A stretch of 30,978 bases of DNA. It comes from DASZYT01 sp035545275. GTDB taxonomy: Bacteria > Patescibacteriota > Saccharimonadia > Saccharimonadales > UBA4665. Each line of letters starts with the position of its first letter. The first letter of the stretch is position 1. Below, one piece after another: positions 1 to 7,163 of the stretch. The notes under the pieces were generated by a model. The model was not told the origin of the DNA. It saw only the letters and a list, made by a program, of their open reading frames with translations, and ran no database searches. The position numbers were made by a program, and so were the translations under genes. The stretch covers positions 1-30,978 of the forward strand of contig DASZYT010000020.1 of the NCBI GenBank assembly GCA_035545275.1. The letters run 5' to 3'.

Positions 1-485
1 ATGGCCAACTAGACCCATCGGGCTTGGTCAAAGGTTGGGCGATACATAATGCTGCTAAGCTGATTAGTGGTATGGGATGTCACAATTTTTATATTGAGGC
101 TGGGGGCGATATTCAGGCATCAGGTGTCAATGCCCAGGGAAAGCCATGGCTTGTTGGTATTCGCAACCCGTTTAACATAGAGCAAATAATCAAGGTCTTA
201 CATATACGCGATGAGGGCGTAGCTACGTCGGGTACATATGTACGTGGCGAGCATATTTATAACCCTAAGGCCCAATCTCAAGCGGTAAGCACAGTGAAAA
301 GCTTGACAGTGGTGGGTCCAAATGTTTACGAGGCCGATCGATTTGCTACGGCGGCATTTGCCATGGGCACGGAAGGCATAGCTTTCATAGAACGGCTGCC
401 GGGTTTCGAGGTGTACATGGTAGACAATAACCAAATAGCAACATTTACGAGCGGGTTTGAGGCATATGTGGCAAAAACTGATTGA
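1..485 (+). CDS. apbE: FAD:protein FMN transferase (ApbE), C-terminal part, 5' truncated
   Basis: ApbE uses FAD to attach FMN covalently to Ser/Thr residues of extracytoplasmic or membrane redox proteins, such as NqrB/NqrC and RnfD/RnfG. The reading frame is open from base 3 and its first residues read GQLDPSGLVKGWA, the conserved ApbE motif. A second conserved block, YIEAGGDIQASG, lies near bases 90-125, followed by GVATSGTY near 212-235. About half of a usual 300-350-residue ApbE is present and the start lies before the window. The stop at 483-485 overlaps the start of the next gene, so the two are probably translated together. That neighbour is an RnfD/NqrB-like membrane protein, the kind of partner expected for ApbE. 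The family call is firm; the in vivo target is inferred. Confidence 0.9.
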   Translation, partial: GQLDPSGLVKGWAIHNAAKLISGMGCHNFYIEAGGDIQASGVNAQGKPWLVGIRNPFNIEQIIKVLHIRDEGVATSGTYVRGEHIYNPKAQSQAVSTVKSLTVVGPNVYEADRFATAAFAMGTEGIAFIERLPGFEVYMVDNNQIATFTSGFEAYVAKTD

Positions 486-2004
486 CCAGGTTGACTCACT
501 TGTAGACGGTATTACCATGTACCGGCTTTTGCTGTACTATTTGCTAGGCCTGCTAATAGCCGCGATTGGCTTGAGCGCTGTGGGTGACATAAACTACAAC
601 GCCATATATATAGCAGTTTCGGCAGGTATCTTGGTAGCGGCTTGCTGGATTATCAACAAAGTGCTGGCCTATCTATTTGATGCACCGGTCAATCCCGAAT
701 CATCCATCCTTACCGGGCTGATTTTGGCACTTATTATTTCCCCTGACTTTAGTAATAAGCTTAATTTCTTGTTCCTACTGGCGGCGGCTGGGTTGGCAAT
801 GGGGTCGAAGTATGTGCTGACGTACCGGGAAAAGCACCTTTTTAACCCTGCTGCCGTAGCCATAGTACTGACAGCATTGGGGCCACATCAAGAAGCCAGC
901 TGGTGGGTTGGCACGGCCGCTCTGCTGCCATTTGTGATTATTGGTGGGGTGCTGGTAATGCGCAAAGTGCGTCGTGAGCACATGGTGATAGCATTTTGGG
1001 TAGCAACCACCGTCACTACTGCAGCTTTTTCGATTGTTGATAAAACAAATATCCTGACGAGTTTGCGTGAAATGGTGCTGAGCTCAGCAATGTTTTACTT
1101 GGGCTTTGTTATGCTCACAGAGCCATATACCTCGCCAACCGTGCGGAAGTGGCAGCTGTGGTATGCCGCCATTGTGGGCGTCATTTTGGCACCGCAGTTC
1201 CACATTGGTCACTACTACTCTTCCCCGGAAGTAGCCCTGATAGCCGGTAACATATTTGCGTTTATAGTGAGCCCCAAGACTAAATTGTTTCCCCGCTTGC
1301 GCGAAAAAGTTGAAGTGGCGAACGACACTGCCGATTTTGTGTTTGTGCCCGATCGCCCATTTACGTACAAGCCGGGACAGTATATGGAGTTTACTCTGCC
1401 CCACACGGGTACCGACAACCGGGGTAGCCGTCGCTACTTTACCATCGCGTCATCACCCACCGAAAAGGAATTACGCATTGGGGTAAAGTTTTACGACAAG
1501 GGTAGCAGCTTCAAAGAGGCCATGCTGGCCTTGGATCAAAATTCTGCCATTGTGGCAGCACAATTATCCGGTGATTTTGTTATGCCGGACGATCAAAGCA
1601 AAAAACTAGCTTTTATTGCGGGTGGCGTTGGCATCACACCGTTTCGCAGTATGGTGAAATACTTGGTTGATACGGGGGAGCAGCGCGATGTCACACTGCT
1701 TTACTCTGCTCGGACTACTGCCGACTTTGCCTATGTACCAATTTTTGAGGAAGCGCGTCGTACCATTGGTCTTAGTACAATCTACACGGCAACCGGTACC
1801 GCCCAAAGTACCAAATACCTGCCCGCATTGAGACGTGGTGCTATTACCGCGGCGTTGATACAGCAAGAGCTACCAGATTATGCTGAGCGAACCTTTTACA
1901 TCTCGGGTACACACCGCATGGTGGTAACTATACAGGATATCCTACGCGAGCTAGGCGTGCCTGCACGGCAAGTCAAAACGGACTTTTTCCCAGGCTATGC
2001 CTAA
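466..2004 (+). CDS. RnfD/NqrB-like membrane domain fused to FAD/NAD(P)H-binding ferredoxin-reductase domain
   Basis: The 512-aa protein has two parts. Residues about 15-270 are a polytopic membrane domain of the NQR2/RnfD/RnfE family, with the family-like segment SKYVLTYREKHLFNPAA at about 114-130. Residues about 275-512 are a ferredoxin-NADP+ reductase-type module: flavin-binding RRYFTIASSP at about 322-331, the nucleotide-binding turn GGVGITPF at about 386-393, and the C-terminal ISGTHRMV and DFFPGY segments. This suggests cytoplasmic NAD(P)H oxidation coupled to a membrane flavin. I chose the ATG at 466; a TTG at 457 and an ATG at 517 are alternatives. It overlaps apbE by 20 bases. I do not see a canonical (S/D)GA(T/S) flavinylation motif, so whether this protein is the ApbE substrate is open. 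The electron acceptor is unknown. Confidence 0.85.
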   Translation: MWQKLIDQVDSLVDGITMYRLLLYYLLGLLIAAIGLSAVGDINYNAIYIAVSAGILVAACWIINKVLAYLFDAPVNPESSILTGLILALIISPDFSNKLNFLFLLAAAGLAMGSKYVLTYREKHLFNPAAVAIVLTALGPHQEASWWVGTAALLPFVIIGGVLVMRKVRREHMVIAFWVATTVTTAAFSIVDKTNILTSLREMVLSSAMFYLGFVMLTEPYTSPTVRKWQLWYAAIVGVILAPQFHIGHYYSSPEVALIAGNIFAFIVSPKTKLFPRLREKVEVANDTADFVFVPDRPFTYKPGQYMEFTLPHTGTDNRGSRRYFTIASSPTEKELRIGVKFYDKGSSFKEAMLALDQNSAIVAAQLSGDFVMPDDQSKKLAFIAGGVGITPFRSMVKYLVDTGEQRDVTLLYSARTTADFAYVPIFEEARRTIGLSTIYTATGTAQSTKYLPALRRGAITAALIQQELPDYAERTFYISGTHRMVVTIQDILRELGVPARQVKTDFFPGYA

Positions 2005-2013
2005 TGTGCCGCG

Positions 2014-2049
2014 GCCGGCCTAGACTTTTGCGGGGTCTTTTTGGCCGGC
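2014..2049 (+). terminator. Possible terminator hairpin after the RnfD/FNR gene
   Basis: An outer 7-bp stem (GCCGGCC at 2014-2020 with GGCCGGC at 2043-2049) encloses a short AGAC/GTCT stem followed by five T's. It lies just after the + strand stop at 2004 and within the 3' end of the convergent small gene. The geometry is not that of a classic terminator, because the T-run lies inside the outer stem. Low certainty. Confidence 0.3.
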
Positions 2050-2316
2050 TGATTTCTTGACTTTATCACCGGCGTTGAGCGCGTTATACGTCTGGGCACT
2101 CACGGTCATTTTCTTTTTCTTACCGCCGTCAATCTGTACCTGAATGGTCGGGGTCTCGGTGGTGTCGCCGTCTTCGTCGGTGTACGTGGATATCCATTTC
2201 TTCAGGACGGTGCCATCCCATTCCTGAGCCATGCGCTTCTTACTGCTCCTGTTGGCCAGCCAAATACCCCCGGCAATTACAGCTATGATGATGACGAAAC
2301 CTAAGAACGTGTCCAT
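2020..2316 (-). CDS. Small single-pass membrane protein, unknown function
   Basis: The 98-aa protein starts with a strongly hydrophobic segment (residues about 4-20) followed by the basic stretch NRSSKKR, as in an N-terminal signal anchor. The rest is a small soluble domain, roughly residues 30-98, rich in Thr, Asp and Lys, with short alternating segments that could form a beta-barrel-like fold. The start is supported by AAAGGAG eight bases upstream of the ATG. It converges on the RnfD/FNR gene with 15 bases between the stops. I do not recognise the family confidently and assign no function. Confidence 0.7.
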   Translation of the reverse strand: MDTFLGFVIIIAVIAGGIWLANRSSKKRMAQEWDGTVLKKWISTYTDEDGDTTETPTIQVQIDGGKKKKMTVSAQTYNALNAGDKVKKSAGQKDPAKV

Positions 2317-2380
2317 ATACCCATCTCCTTTTAATCTTTACCAAAAATCATACCCCTACCGCTGCGCTTAGGCAACAAAA

Positions 2381-2403
2381 AACCGTCCGGTAGCCGGACG
2401 GTT
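2381..2403. terminator. Bidirectional rho-independent terminator
   Basis: A perfect 10-bp stem, AACCGTCCGG with CCGGACGGTT, has the 3-base loop TAG. On the + strand it is followed by AGTGC and seven T's. On the - strand it runs directly into TTTTGTT. On the - strand it lies between tRNA-Gln and the small membrane protein gene and would insulate one from the other. Confidence 0.85.
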
Positions 2404-2448
2404 AGTGCTTTTTTTGAGCTGGGGCCATGGAGTTCAGTACGTTTCACT

Positions 2449-2466
2449 TGGCTGGGGCGGAGGGAT
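2449..2466 (-). repeat. 18-bp copy of the tRNA-Gln 3' end (including CCA)
   Basis: Bases 2449-2466 are identical to 2583-2600, the last 18 bases of tRNA-Gln (CCA, discriminator, 3' acceptor strand and the start of the T-stem). The identity stops abruptly on both sides. The copy sits 134 bases downstream of the real tRNA end and has the same orientation. A duplicated tRNA 3' end is a common trace of site-specific integration or of tRNA gene duplication and decay. No integrase gene is visible nearby. Confidence 0.75.
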
Positions 2467-2549
2467 AGCGCACGTTAATCCAGCCGCCCGCTGACGCTGG
2501 GGGCTGTGACTAACGACCGAACCCGTTCTATAATCCACAACCGGCATAT

Positions 2550-2579
2550 AAAAAGCACCGACTGAAGCCGATGCTTTTT
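2550..2579 (-). terminator. Terminator of tRNA-Gln
   Basis: A 13-bp stem with a four-base loop (5' arm 2567-2579 and 3' arm 2550-2562 on the - strand) begins four bases after the encoded CCA of tRNA-Gln. The arms end in A5 and T5 runs, so it looks like a compact rho-independent terminator. The hairpin is symmetrical and could work on either strand. Confidence 0.85.
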
Positions 2580-2582
2580 ATA

Positions 2583-2657
2583 TGGCTGGGGCGGAGGGAT
2601 TCGAACCCCCGAATGCCAGGACCAAAACCTGGTGCCTTACCACTTGGCCACGCCCCA
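2583..2657 (-). tRNA. tRNA-Gln (anticodon UUG), CCA encoded
   Basis: Read on the - strand, the 75 bases fold as a full cloverleaf. The acceptor pair is TGGGGCG/CGCCCCA, followed by discriminator G and a genome-encoded CCA. The D-arm region is GGCCAAGTGGTAAGGC. The anticodon stem CCAGG/CCTGG carries the loop TTTTGGT, giving UUG at 34-36. The T-arm contains GGTTCGAATCC. UUG reads CAA and, by wobble, CAG. A hairpin terminator follows immediately at 2550-2579. Partial copies of this gene flank it on both sides. Confidence 0.97.
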
Positions 2658-2693
2658 ATAAAGTCAAAAGAGACAAACTGAACTTACTTGTTA

Positions 2694-2878
2694 AGGGATT
2701 CGACTCGCCTTCGGCGAGCCCGCAACTTCTACCGAGGCAGCGTAGCTGCCAGGTGAAGATTGCCTTGCGAAGCACCACAGGCGCTTCTCACCCCGAATGC
2801 CAGGACCAAATCGGGGTCCCCGCAAAACCTGTTTTGTGGGGTGGCAGTCTTGGTGCCTTACCACTTGGCGACGGCCCA
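2694..2878 (-). pseudogene. Interrupted tRNA-Gln-like copy with two hairpin-rich insertions
   Basis: Three blocks match tRNA-Gln in the same order and orientation. Bases 2851-2869 equal 2630-2648 (D-arm region; the adjoining 5' acceptor at 2872-2878 has one mismatch). Bases 2791-2810 equal 2607-2626 (3' anticodon arm to 5' T-stem). Bases 2694-2703 equal 2595-2604 (3' T-arm). Between the blocks, 40 bases replace three in the anticodon arm and 87 bases interrupt the T-arm. The insertions carry clear stems: a 10-bp CCCCGCAAAA/TTTTGTGGGG hairpin, GGCAGC/GCTGCC, and CTCGCC/GGCGAG with a TTCG-like turn. No 3' acceptor strand remains, so this is probably a decayed tRNA rather than an intron-bearing one. 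A functional structured RNA cannot be excluded. Confidence 0.6.
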
Positions 2879-2930
2879 TCAAAACAGATTGATTTTAGCG
2901 TATGTAGCGGATAAATTCAACGCGCCGGGT

Positions 2931-2958
2931 TTGGACCGGGCAGTGTAAGGCATATACT
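2931..2958 (+). promoter_or_regulatory. Promoter of the CapA-like gene (leaderless type)
   Basis: TTGGAC at 2931-2936, a 16-base spacer, and TATACT at 2953-2958. The -10 box ends six bases before the ATG at 2965, so transcription would begin at or next to the start codon. The GGAG in between would then not be transcribed as a usual Shine-Dalgarno site. Confidence 0.65.
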
Positions 2959-2964
2959 GGAGCT

Positions 2965-4209
2965 ATGCGTATCCCAAAAAAGACACTTGTGTGGCTACTC
3001 GTGCTCATAGTGGTGGCGGGCGGGGGCTACGGCGTGTACCGATGGCTGCATCGTGCGAAACCCGTGGCCAACGATGCCGTCACGCAGCAATCTTCCTCGT
3101 CGGTGACCACCAAGCCACAGCCTACCACCATTCACCTGCTGGCGGCAGGAGATTTTTTGGCGCACGACACCGTCAATGAGGCTGCCAAACAGCCCGATGG
3201 CAGCTACGACTACATGCCTATCATGGACCAGTTTACCTCTATATTCCACGCATCCGACATTCGCTTTTGCAATGATGCACAGCTAAATGGCGGTGCTAAA
3301 TTTGGTATCAGCGGCTACCCTACGTTCAACTCCCCCACAGAGTTTGCGGTGGACATGGAAAAAGTGGGCTGCAACATGGTAAATACCGGTACTAACCATA
3401 GCTTTGATCGCAACCAGGCGGCAATTAATGCTACACAAGACGTCTGGGACGGCCTGCCCAACATGCTGGCGGTGGCCGGTCAAAATCGAAACCAAGCCGA
3501 GCACGATACGGTGCACTACTTTACCGTGAAGGGTGTGAAGTTTGCCTTTCTGGCCTACACGACGTACATCAACACCGATGCGCCACTCCAGGACACCTAT
3601 GGGGTGAACGTCTTCAGCAAATCGTTTGCCTCCACCCAAATTAAAGAAGCCAAAGCGCACGGCGCACAGATGATTATTGCCAGCATGCGCTGGGGTACCG
3701 AGTATTCCGAGACAGTCAATGCCGAACAAAAGCAGCTGGCTCAGTGGCTGGCAGACCAAGGTGTGGATATTGTGCTTGGTCACGGTCCGCATGTTTTGCA
3801 GACGGTGCAGCAGCTGACGGGCACTAATGGCAACAAAACTACCGTGTGGTATAGCCTGGGTGACTTTATTGGCACACAGTTGCCTCCCGACACGCTCTTT
3901 AATGGCTTGGCGACCATAGACATTGATATTAAAACCCACCACGTTACTCACCTAGGATTTCTGCCCATTTATATGCACTACGAGTGGACGGCCGCCCAGG
4001 CCAAGCGCCAAAACAATGCTGATCTGCTGGCGCGCCACAATCTCAAGATGTACTTTTTGGATCAGACTACGCAAGCCATGATCGACAGCCAGCAGTTGCA
4101 GACCACGGTGGCCGCCCAAAGGCAGCGCATACAGCACACACTGGATACGTATATAAATGTACCGCTCATCACCAAGCAGCAATATCTGAGCGACACTGCT
4201 AATACGTAG
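2965..4209 (+). CDS. CapA-family (PGA_cap) metallophosphatase-like protein, membrane-anchored
   Basis: The 414-aa protein has an N-terminal hydrophobic segment (about 7-25) that should anchor it with the main domain outside, then a Ser/Thr-rich spacer (about 38-55). The CapA/PGA_cap domain, related to calcineurin-like phosphoesterases, follows: AGDFLAHD (61-68), NTGTNHSFDRN (140-150), WGTEY (243-247), GHGPH (272-276) and YSLGDFI (296-302). Some positions differ from the family pattern I know: the usual N-x-E near residue 103 reads NDA, and the usual HWG reads RWG at 242-244. Enzyme activity is therefore uncertain. CapA proteins are tied to poly-gamma-glutamate or capsule attachment, but many members have unknown roles. 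It overlaps the convergent VanY-like gene by 11 bases. Confidence 0.85.
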   Translation: MRIPKKTLVWLLVLIVVAGGGYGVYRWLHRAKPVANDAVTQQSSSSVTTKPQPTTIHLLAAGDFLAHDTVNEAAKQPDGSYDYMPIMDQFTSIFHASDIRFCNDAQLNGGAKFGISGYPTFNSPTEFAVDMEKVGCNMVNTGTNHSFDRNQAAINATQDVWDGLPNMLAVAGQNRNQAEHDTVHYFTVKGVKFAFLAYTTYINTDAPLQDTYGVNVFSKSFASTQIKEAKAHGAQMIIASMRWGTEYSETVNAEQKQLAQWLADQGVDIVLGHGPHVLQTVQQLTGTNGNKTTVWYSLGDFIGTQLPPDTLFNGLATIDIDIKTHHVTHLGFLPIYMHYEWTAAQAKRQNNADLLARHNLKMYFLDQTTQAMIDSQQLQTTVAAQRQRIQHTLDTYINVPLITKQQYLSDTANT

Positions 4210-4969
4210 GGGCCGGTGGCAAGCCGAAGAACGTTTCGAGCGTGACAACGTCCTCTTTCTGCATTTCAGTAGCTGCCTCTACGCCAACATAACGTACGTG
4301 CCACGGTTCGTACTCATAGCCAGTGACGCTGTCCTTACCTTTGGGATAACGGATAACAAAGCCGTATTTGTAGGCATTGGCGGCTAGCCACTTGCCTTCC
4401 GGCAAATTAGCAAAACATTGGTCTACATCACATTTTTCGCTCAAAGGCTCAATGTCGGCAGCTAGGCCGGTTTGGTGCTCGCTGTAACCGGGGCGGGCGC
4501 TGAAGGTGTCGGCTGCCGCTACCCCGCTCGACGCCACGTAGTTGTTGTAGAGCACTTGCTGGAACGTGTATGGTCGATAGCCGCTTGACAGCATAAGGTT
4601 GATGCCGTCTTTTTTCGCACCGGCAAACATGGTTTCAAGAGCCGTGCCGGCAACTTTGCGCATTTGCATACTGACATTGCCCGGCACGCGCGTAGGGACA
4701 GTGGGAAAAATAAGGTCGTTCGGCACATAGGTCTTGGGCTTCAGGGGATTCTTTTTGTTGACAATGACCCAAATGCTGTTGGGGTCGGTCAGTGAGTACT
4801 GTGTTTTGTCAAACGAGGGTTTTGGTGGCTGGGTTGATGCAGCTTGAGTAGTGGTCTTGGCCGTAGTGGTCGGTTGTTTGGCGCCTGTATGCCCGTAGTG
4901 CCACCACGCCCCGCCAGCACCGGCTGCGATCACCACTATGCAGAGAACAACTACCATAAAACGCTTCAT
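4199..4969 (-). CDS. D-alanyl-D-alanine carboxypeptidase, VanY/M15B family
   Basis: This 256-aa exported zinc peptidase trims the terminal D-Ala from peptidoglycan stem peptides. Residues 1-22 form a signal anchor, followed by a Thr/Gln/Lys-rich linker (about 28-50). The M15B signatures are all present: SGYRPYTFQ (129-137), the zinc ligands in SEHQTGLAAD (163-172, H165 and D172), and EPWHVRY (221-227, with catalytic E221 and ligand H224). Two Cys at 180 and 185 could form a disulfide outside the membrane. The length fits the family. The -10 box ends eight bases before the ATG. Specificity (D,D versus L,D or D-Ala-D-Lac) cannot be read from the sequence. Confidence 0.92.
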   Translation of the reverse strand: MKRFMVVVLCIVVIAAGAGGAWWHYGHTGAKQPTTTAKTTTQAASTQPPKPSFDKTQYSLTDPNSIWVIVNKKNPLKPKTYVPNDLIFPTVPTRVPGNVSMQMRKVAGTALETMFAGAKKDGINLMLSSGYRPYTFQQVLYNNYVASSGVAAADTFSARPGYSEHQTGLAADIEPLSEKCDVDQCFANLPEGKWLAANAYKYGFVIRYPKGKDSVTGYEYEPWHVRYVGVEAATEMQKEDVVTLETFFGLPPAPTY

Positions 4970-4977
4970 TAGTCCTC

Positions 4978-4983
4978 ATTATA
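4978..4983 (-). promoter_or_regulatory. -10 box of the VanY-like gene (leaderless type)
   Basis: On the - strand a perfect TATAAT is followed by GAGGACTA and then the ATG at 4969. The eight-base gap puts the predicted transcription start at the start codon. GAGGA in the gap could act as a weak Shine-Dalgarno site if initiation is earlier. No clear -35 box is seen. Confidence 0.55.
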
Positions 4984-5066
4984 CGCGGCCGTGAATGCCA
5001 GCGGAAATGGTCATACTTGACTTGTGCGTGGCAGCATTTTACGGTACAGTTTCCCTAACGATTACT

Positions 5067-6002
5067 ATGGCGAAACAGAAGGCGCAAAATCCGGAAGATT
5101 TCATCATGCCGCTCAACATGAACGGTCTGCAAGGCCGTATGCTGCACATGCCGGCACCTAACAAAAAGCGGACGCGCGAGATTCTTCTCATTTACGGGCA
5201 TCATGCCCTCATTGAGCGCTGGTGGGGCCTGGCACAGAATCTCAATGCCTATGGTGCGGTGACTATCCCCGACTTGCCGGGCTTTGGTGGTATGGACAGT
5301 TTTCACAAGATTGGCAAGAAGCCCACTATCGACAATTACGCTGACTATCTGGCGGCATTCATCAAACTGCGCTACAAGCGCCGCCGCGTGACGATTGCGG
5401 GCATATCGTTTGGCTTTGTAGTGGTGACGCGCATGCTCCAGCGCTATCCGGAGCTGGCCAACCGGATTGATTTTGTCATTAGTATTGTGGGCTTTATGCA
5501 CCGCGATGATTTTTTGTTTACGCCTCGGGACCATTTCATTGCCCAGCATGGCTGCCGGGTAGTGTCGTGGACGCCTATTGCGTTTTTTGTACGCCATGTG
5601 TGTCTCAACAAATTTGTGATTCGTACTATTTACAAACACTGGGGGCGCGCCAAACATCGCGTGACCGATATCTTACCTGAGCAATTTAACGACATGCTCG
5701 ATATGGAAGTGGTGATGTGGCAAGCCAACGACGTGCGGACACACTGGGCTACAACCTCTGAATTTCTCGATGTTGATAACTGTGGTGTGCCCATTAACTT
5801 ACCTGTGTGGCATGTACGTACGTTAAAAGACCATTACTTTGACAATAATATTGTTGAGCAACACATGCGCGTGGTGTTTAGCGACTATCGCCAAGCCGAT
5901 GCCAACATATCTTCGCACACCCCAAGTGTGTTAGCGGGAAAAAAAGAATTCTATCCATTTTTGCCAGCTAAATTGCGGCGCGCGTTAGCTGCTCGACCGT
6001 AG
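5067..6002 (+). CDS. Alpha/beta-hydrolase fold protein
   Basis: The 311-aa protein shows the alpha/beta-hydrolase pattern. The strand-turn LLIYGHHA (about 40-47) forms the oxyanion region, IPDLPGFGGMD lies at 67-77, and the nucleophile elbow GISFG at 112-116 (Ser114) follows the strand RRVTIA. KDHYFD (254-259) is the likely late region holding an acid or His; H256 or H284 could complete the triad. There is no signal peptide, so it should be cytoplasmic. The substrate is unknown. I prefer the ATG at 5067 because the frame upstream to the ATG at 4995 encodes an unusual hydrophobic extension. TTGACT at 5017-5022, 17 bases, then TACGGT at 5040-5045 could be its promoter. No Shine-Dalgarno site is evident for either start. 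Confidence 0.8.
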   Translation: MAKQKAQNPEDFIMPLNMNGLQGRMLHMPAPNKKRTREILLIYGHHALIERWWGLAQNLNAYGAVTIPDLPGFGGMDSFHKIGKKPTIDNYADYLAAFIKLRYKRRRVTIAGISFGFVVVTRMLQRYPELANRIDFVISIVGFMHRDDFLFTPRDHFIAQHGCRVVSWTPIAFFVRHVCLNKFVIRTIYKHWGRAKHRVTDILPEQFNDMLDMEVVMWQANDVRTHWATTSEFLDVDNCGVPINLPVWHVRTLKDHYFDNNIVEQHMRVVFSDYRQADANISSHTPSVLAGKKEFYPFLPAKLRRALAARP

Positions 6003-6006
6003 CGTT

Positions 6007-6015
6007 TGGTATAAT
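6007..6015 (+). promoter_or_regulatory. Extended -10 promoter of the first GT4 gene
   Basis: TGGTATAAT is an extended -10 element (TGN plus a perfect TATAAT), ending ten bases before the ATG at 6026. It overlaps the alternative ATG at 6014, which would lie inside the promoter and is therefore an unlikely start. The predicted leader is only about 0-4 bases. Confidence 0.6.
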
Positions 6016-6025
6016 GGAACCCAAG

Positions 6026-7162
6026 ATGAAAATAGGACTGGTTTGTCCATACAACATCGCGAAGGGCGGCGGCGTGCAAGAAATTGTGCGCGCACTTCGT
6101 CTTCGCCTTGAGCAGCGTGGTCATGAGGCCTGGATTATCACCCCGCGTCCCCGCGATGTCGGGAACACTGATCTTACCGGAGTAAAACTCATTGGCCAGG
6201 CAACGGACTTTAGGTCTCCTCTGCATACCACCACCCAGCTATCGGCCAGTGTGGAACCCGAAGAAGTAGACAACTTATTGCAACAAGAAAAATTTGATGT
6301 GCTGCACTTTCATGAGCCATGGGTACCGCATCTGAGCCGGCAAATTCTCAGCCGCAGTGATAGCGTCAATATTGCGACGTTCCACGCCAAAGTACCCGAA
6401 ACGCTTATGAGTCGGACGGTGGCAAAGGTGGTAACGCCCTACACTCGTTCGGTTTTGAAGTATTTGCACGAATTGACCGCCGTATCAGATGCAGCTGCCG
6501 AATATATCGGTGGGTTGACCGACCAACCGGTTACCATTATCCCTAACGGCATTGACTTGTCTGTATATACACACCGGGCGGTAGCCAAGCCCAATAATGT
6601 GGGGCGCAAGACTATCTTTTACATTGGTCGACTGGAGCGTCGCAAGGGGGTGAAATATTTGCTGCGCGCATATCAAATGCTTTCACAAGACCACGACGAC
6701 ATATCCCTGGTGCTTGCCGGTGATGGACCGGAACGCGCCAAGCTTGAAGCCATGGCAAGTGAGATGCAGCTGGCAGATGTTACCTTTTTGGGGCACGTCA
6801 GTGAGGAGGTAAAGCTGCAGCTCTTGGCGTCGTCCGATGTATTCTGCTCGGCGGCCATTTTTGGCGAGAGCTTTGGCATAGTGCTGCTTGAAGCCATGGC
6901 GAGTGGGCTTGTCACCGTTGCCGGCGATAACTCTGGCTACACCTCCGTCATGCGTGATTTGGGCGCCCTTTCACTGGTGAACCCGCACGATACCACTGAG
7001 TTCGCCCGACGTCTGGAACTATTGCTATACCAGCCCGATGTACGTAAACTTTGGAAAAACTGGGCTCTCAAATATGTGAAACAGTTTGATTATGAGCGTG
7101 TCGTCGACCAATACGAAGAACTCTACAAAGAAGCGCTCAAGAGTCACAAAGCTGAGGCCTAG
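6026..7162 (+). CDS. GT4-family glycosyltransferase, PimA-like
   Basis: The 378-aa GT-B retaining glycosyltransferase resembles phosphatidylinositol mannosyltransferases and related GT4 enzymes. The N-terminal acceptor domain starts MKIGLVCPYN with the glycine loop GGGVQ (14-18), HFHEPW (94-99) and ATFH (117-120). The C-terminal donor domain has IPNGID (173-178), the phosphate-binding GRLERRKG (201-208), and the E-x7-E signature in FGESFGIVLLEAMASG (279-294). It is probably cytoplasmic and membrane-associated, building a glycolipid or surface glycan from a nucleotide-sugar. Sugar and acceptor cannot be told from sequence. The next gene is a paralogue of nearly the same length, starting one base after this stop. 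Confidence 0.9.
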   Translation: MKIGLVCPYNIAKGGGVQEIVRALRLRLEQRGHEAWIITPRPRDVGNTDLTGVKLIGQATDFRSPLHTTTQLSASVEPEEVDNLLQQEKFDVLHFHEPWVPHLSRQILSRSDSVNIATFHAKVPETLMSRTVAKVVTPYTRSVLKYLHELTAVSDAAAEYIGGLTDQPVTIIPNGIDLSVYTHRAVAKPNNVGRKTIFYIGRLERRKGVKYLLRAYQMLSQDHDDISLVLAGDGPERAKLEAMASEMQLADVTFLGHVSEEVKLQLLASSDVFCSAAIFGESFGIVLLEAMASGLVTVAGDNSGYTSVMRDLGALSLVNPHDTTEFARRLELLLYQPDVRKLWKNWALKYVKQFDYERVVDQYEELYKEALKSHKAEA

Positions 7163-7163
7163 C

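Noticed and set aside
2528..2533. TATAAT on the + strand as a promoter.
   Set aside because: No -35 box fits, and the next + strand gene starts more than 430 bases later with a better promoter of its own, beyond an antisense tRNA.
2695..2720. GGGATTCGACTC on the + strand resembles the 5' start of tmRNA (GGATTCGAC).
   Set aside because: No matching tRNA-Ala-like 3' end, no tag reading frame and no pseudoknots follow. The match is explained by the reversed T-arm of the decayed tRNA-Gln copy on the - strand.
2691..2880. A tRNA-Gln gene with a group I or other intron.
   Set aside because: There are two inserts, not one. The 3' acceptor strand is missing, and joining the matching blocks does not restore the anticodon stem.
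7086..7163. An upstream extension of the second GT4 gene starting inside the first.
   Set aside because: The ATG at 7164 has GAGG at the right distance and gives the normal GT4 N-terminus. The upstream part is low-complexity Ser/Thr/Lys, from reading the first gene out of frame.
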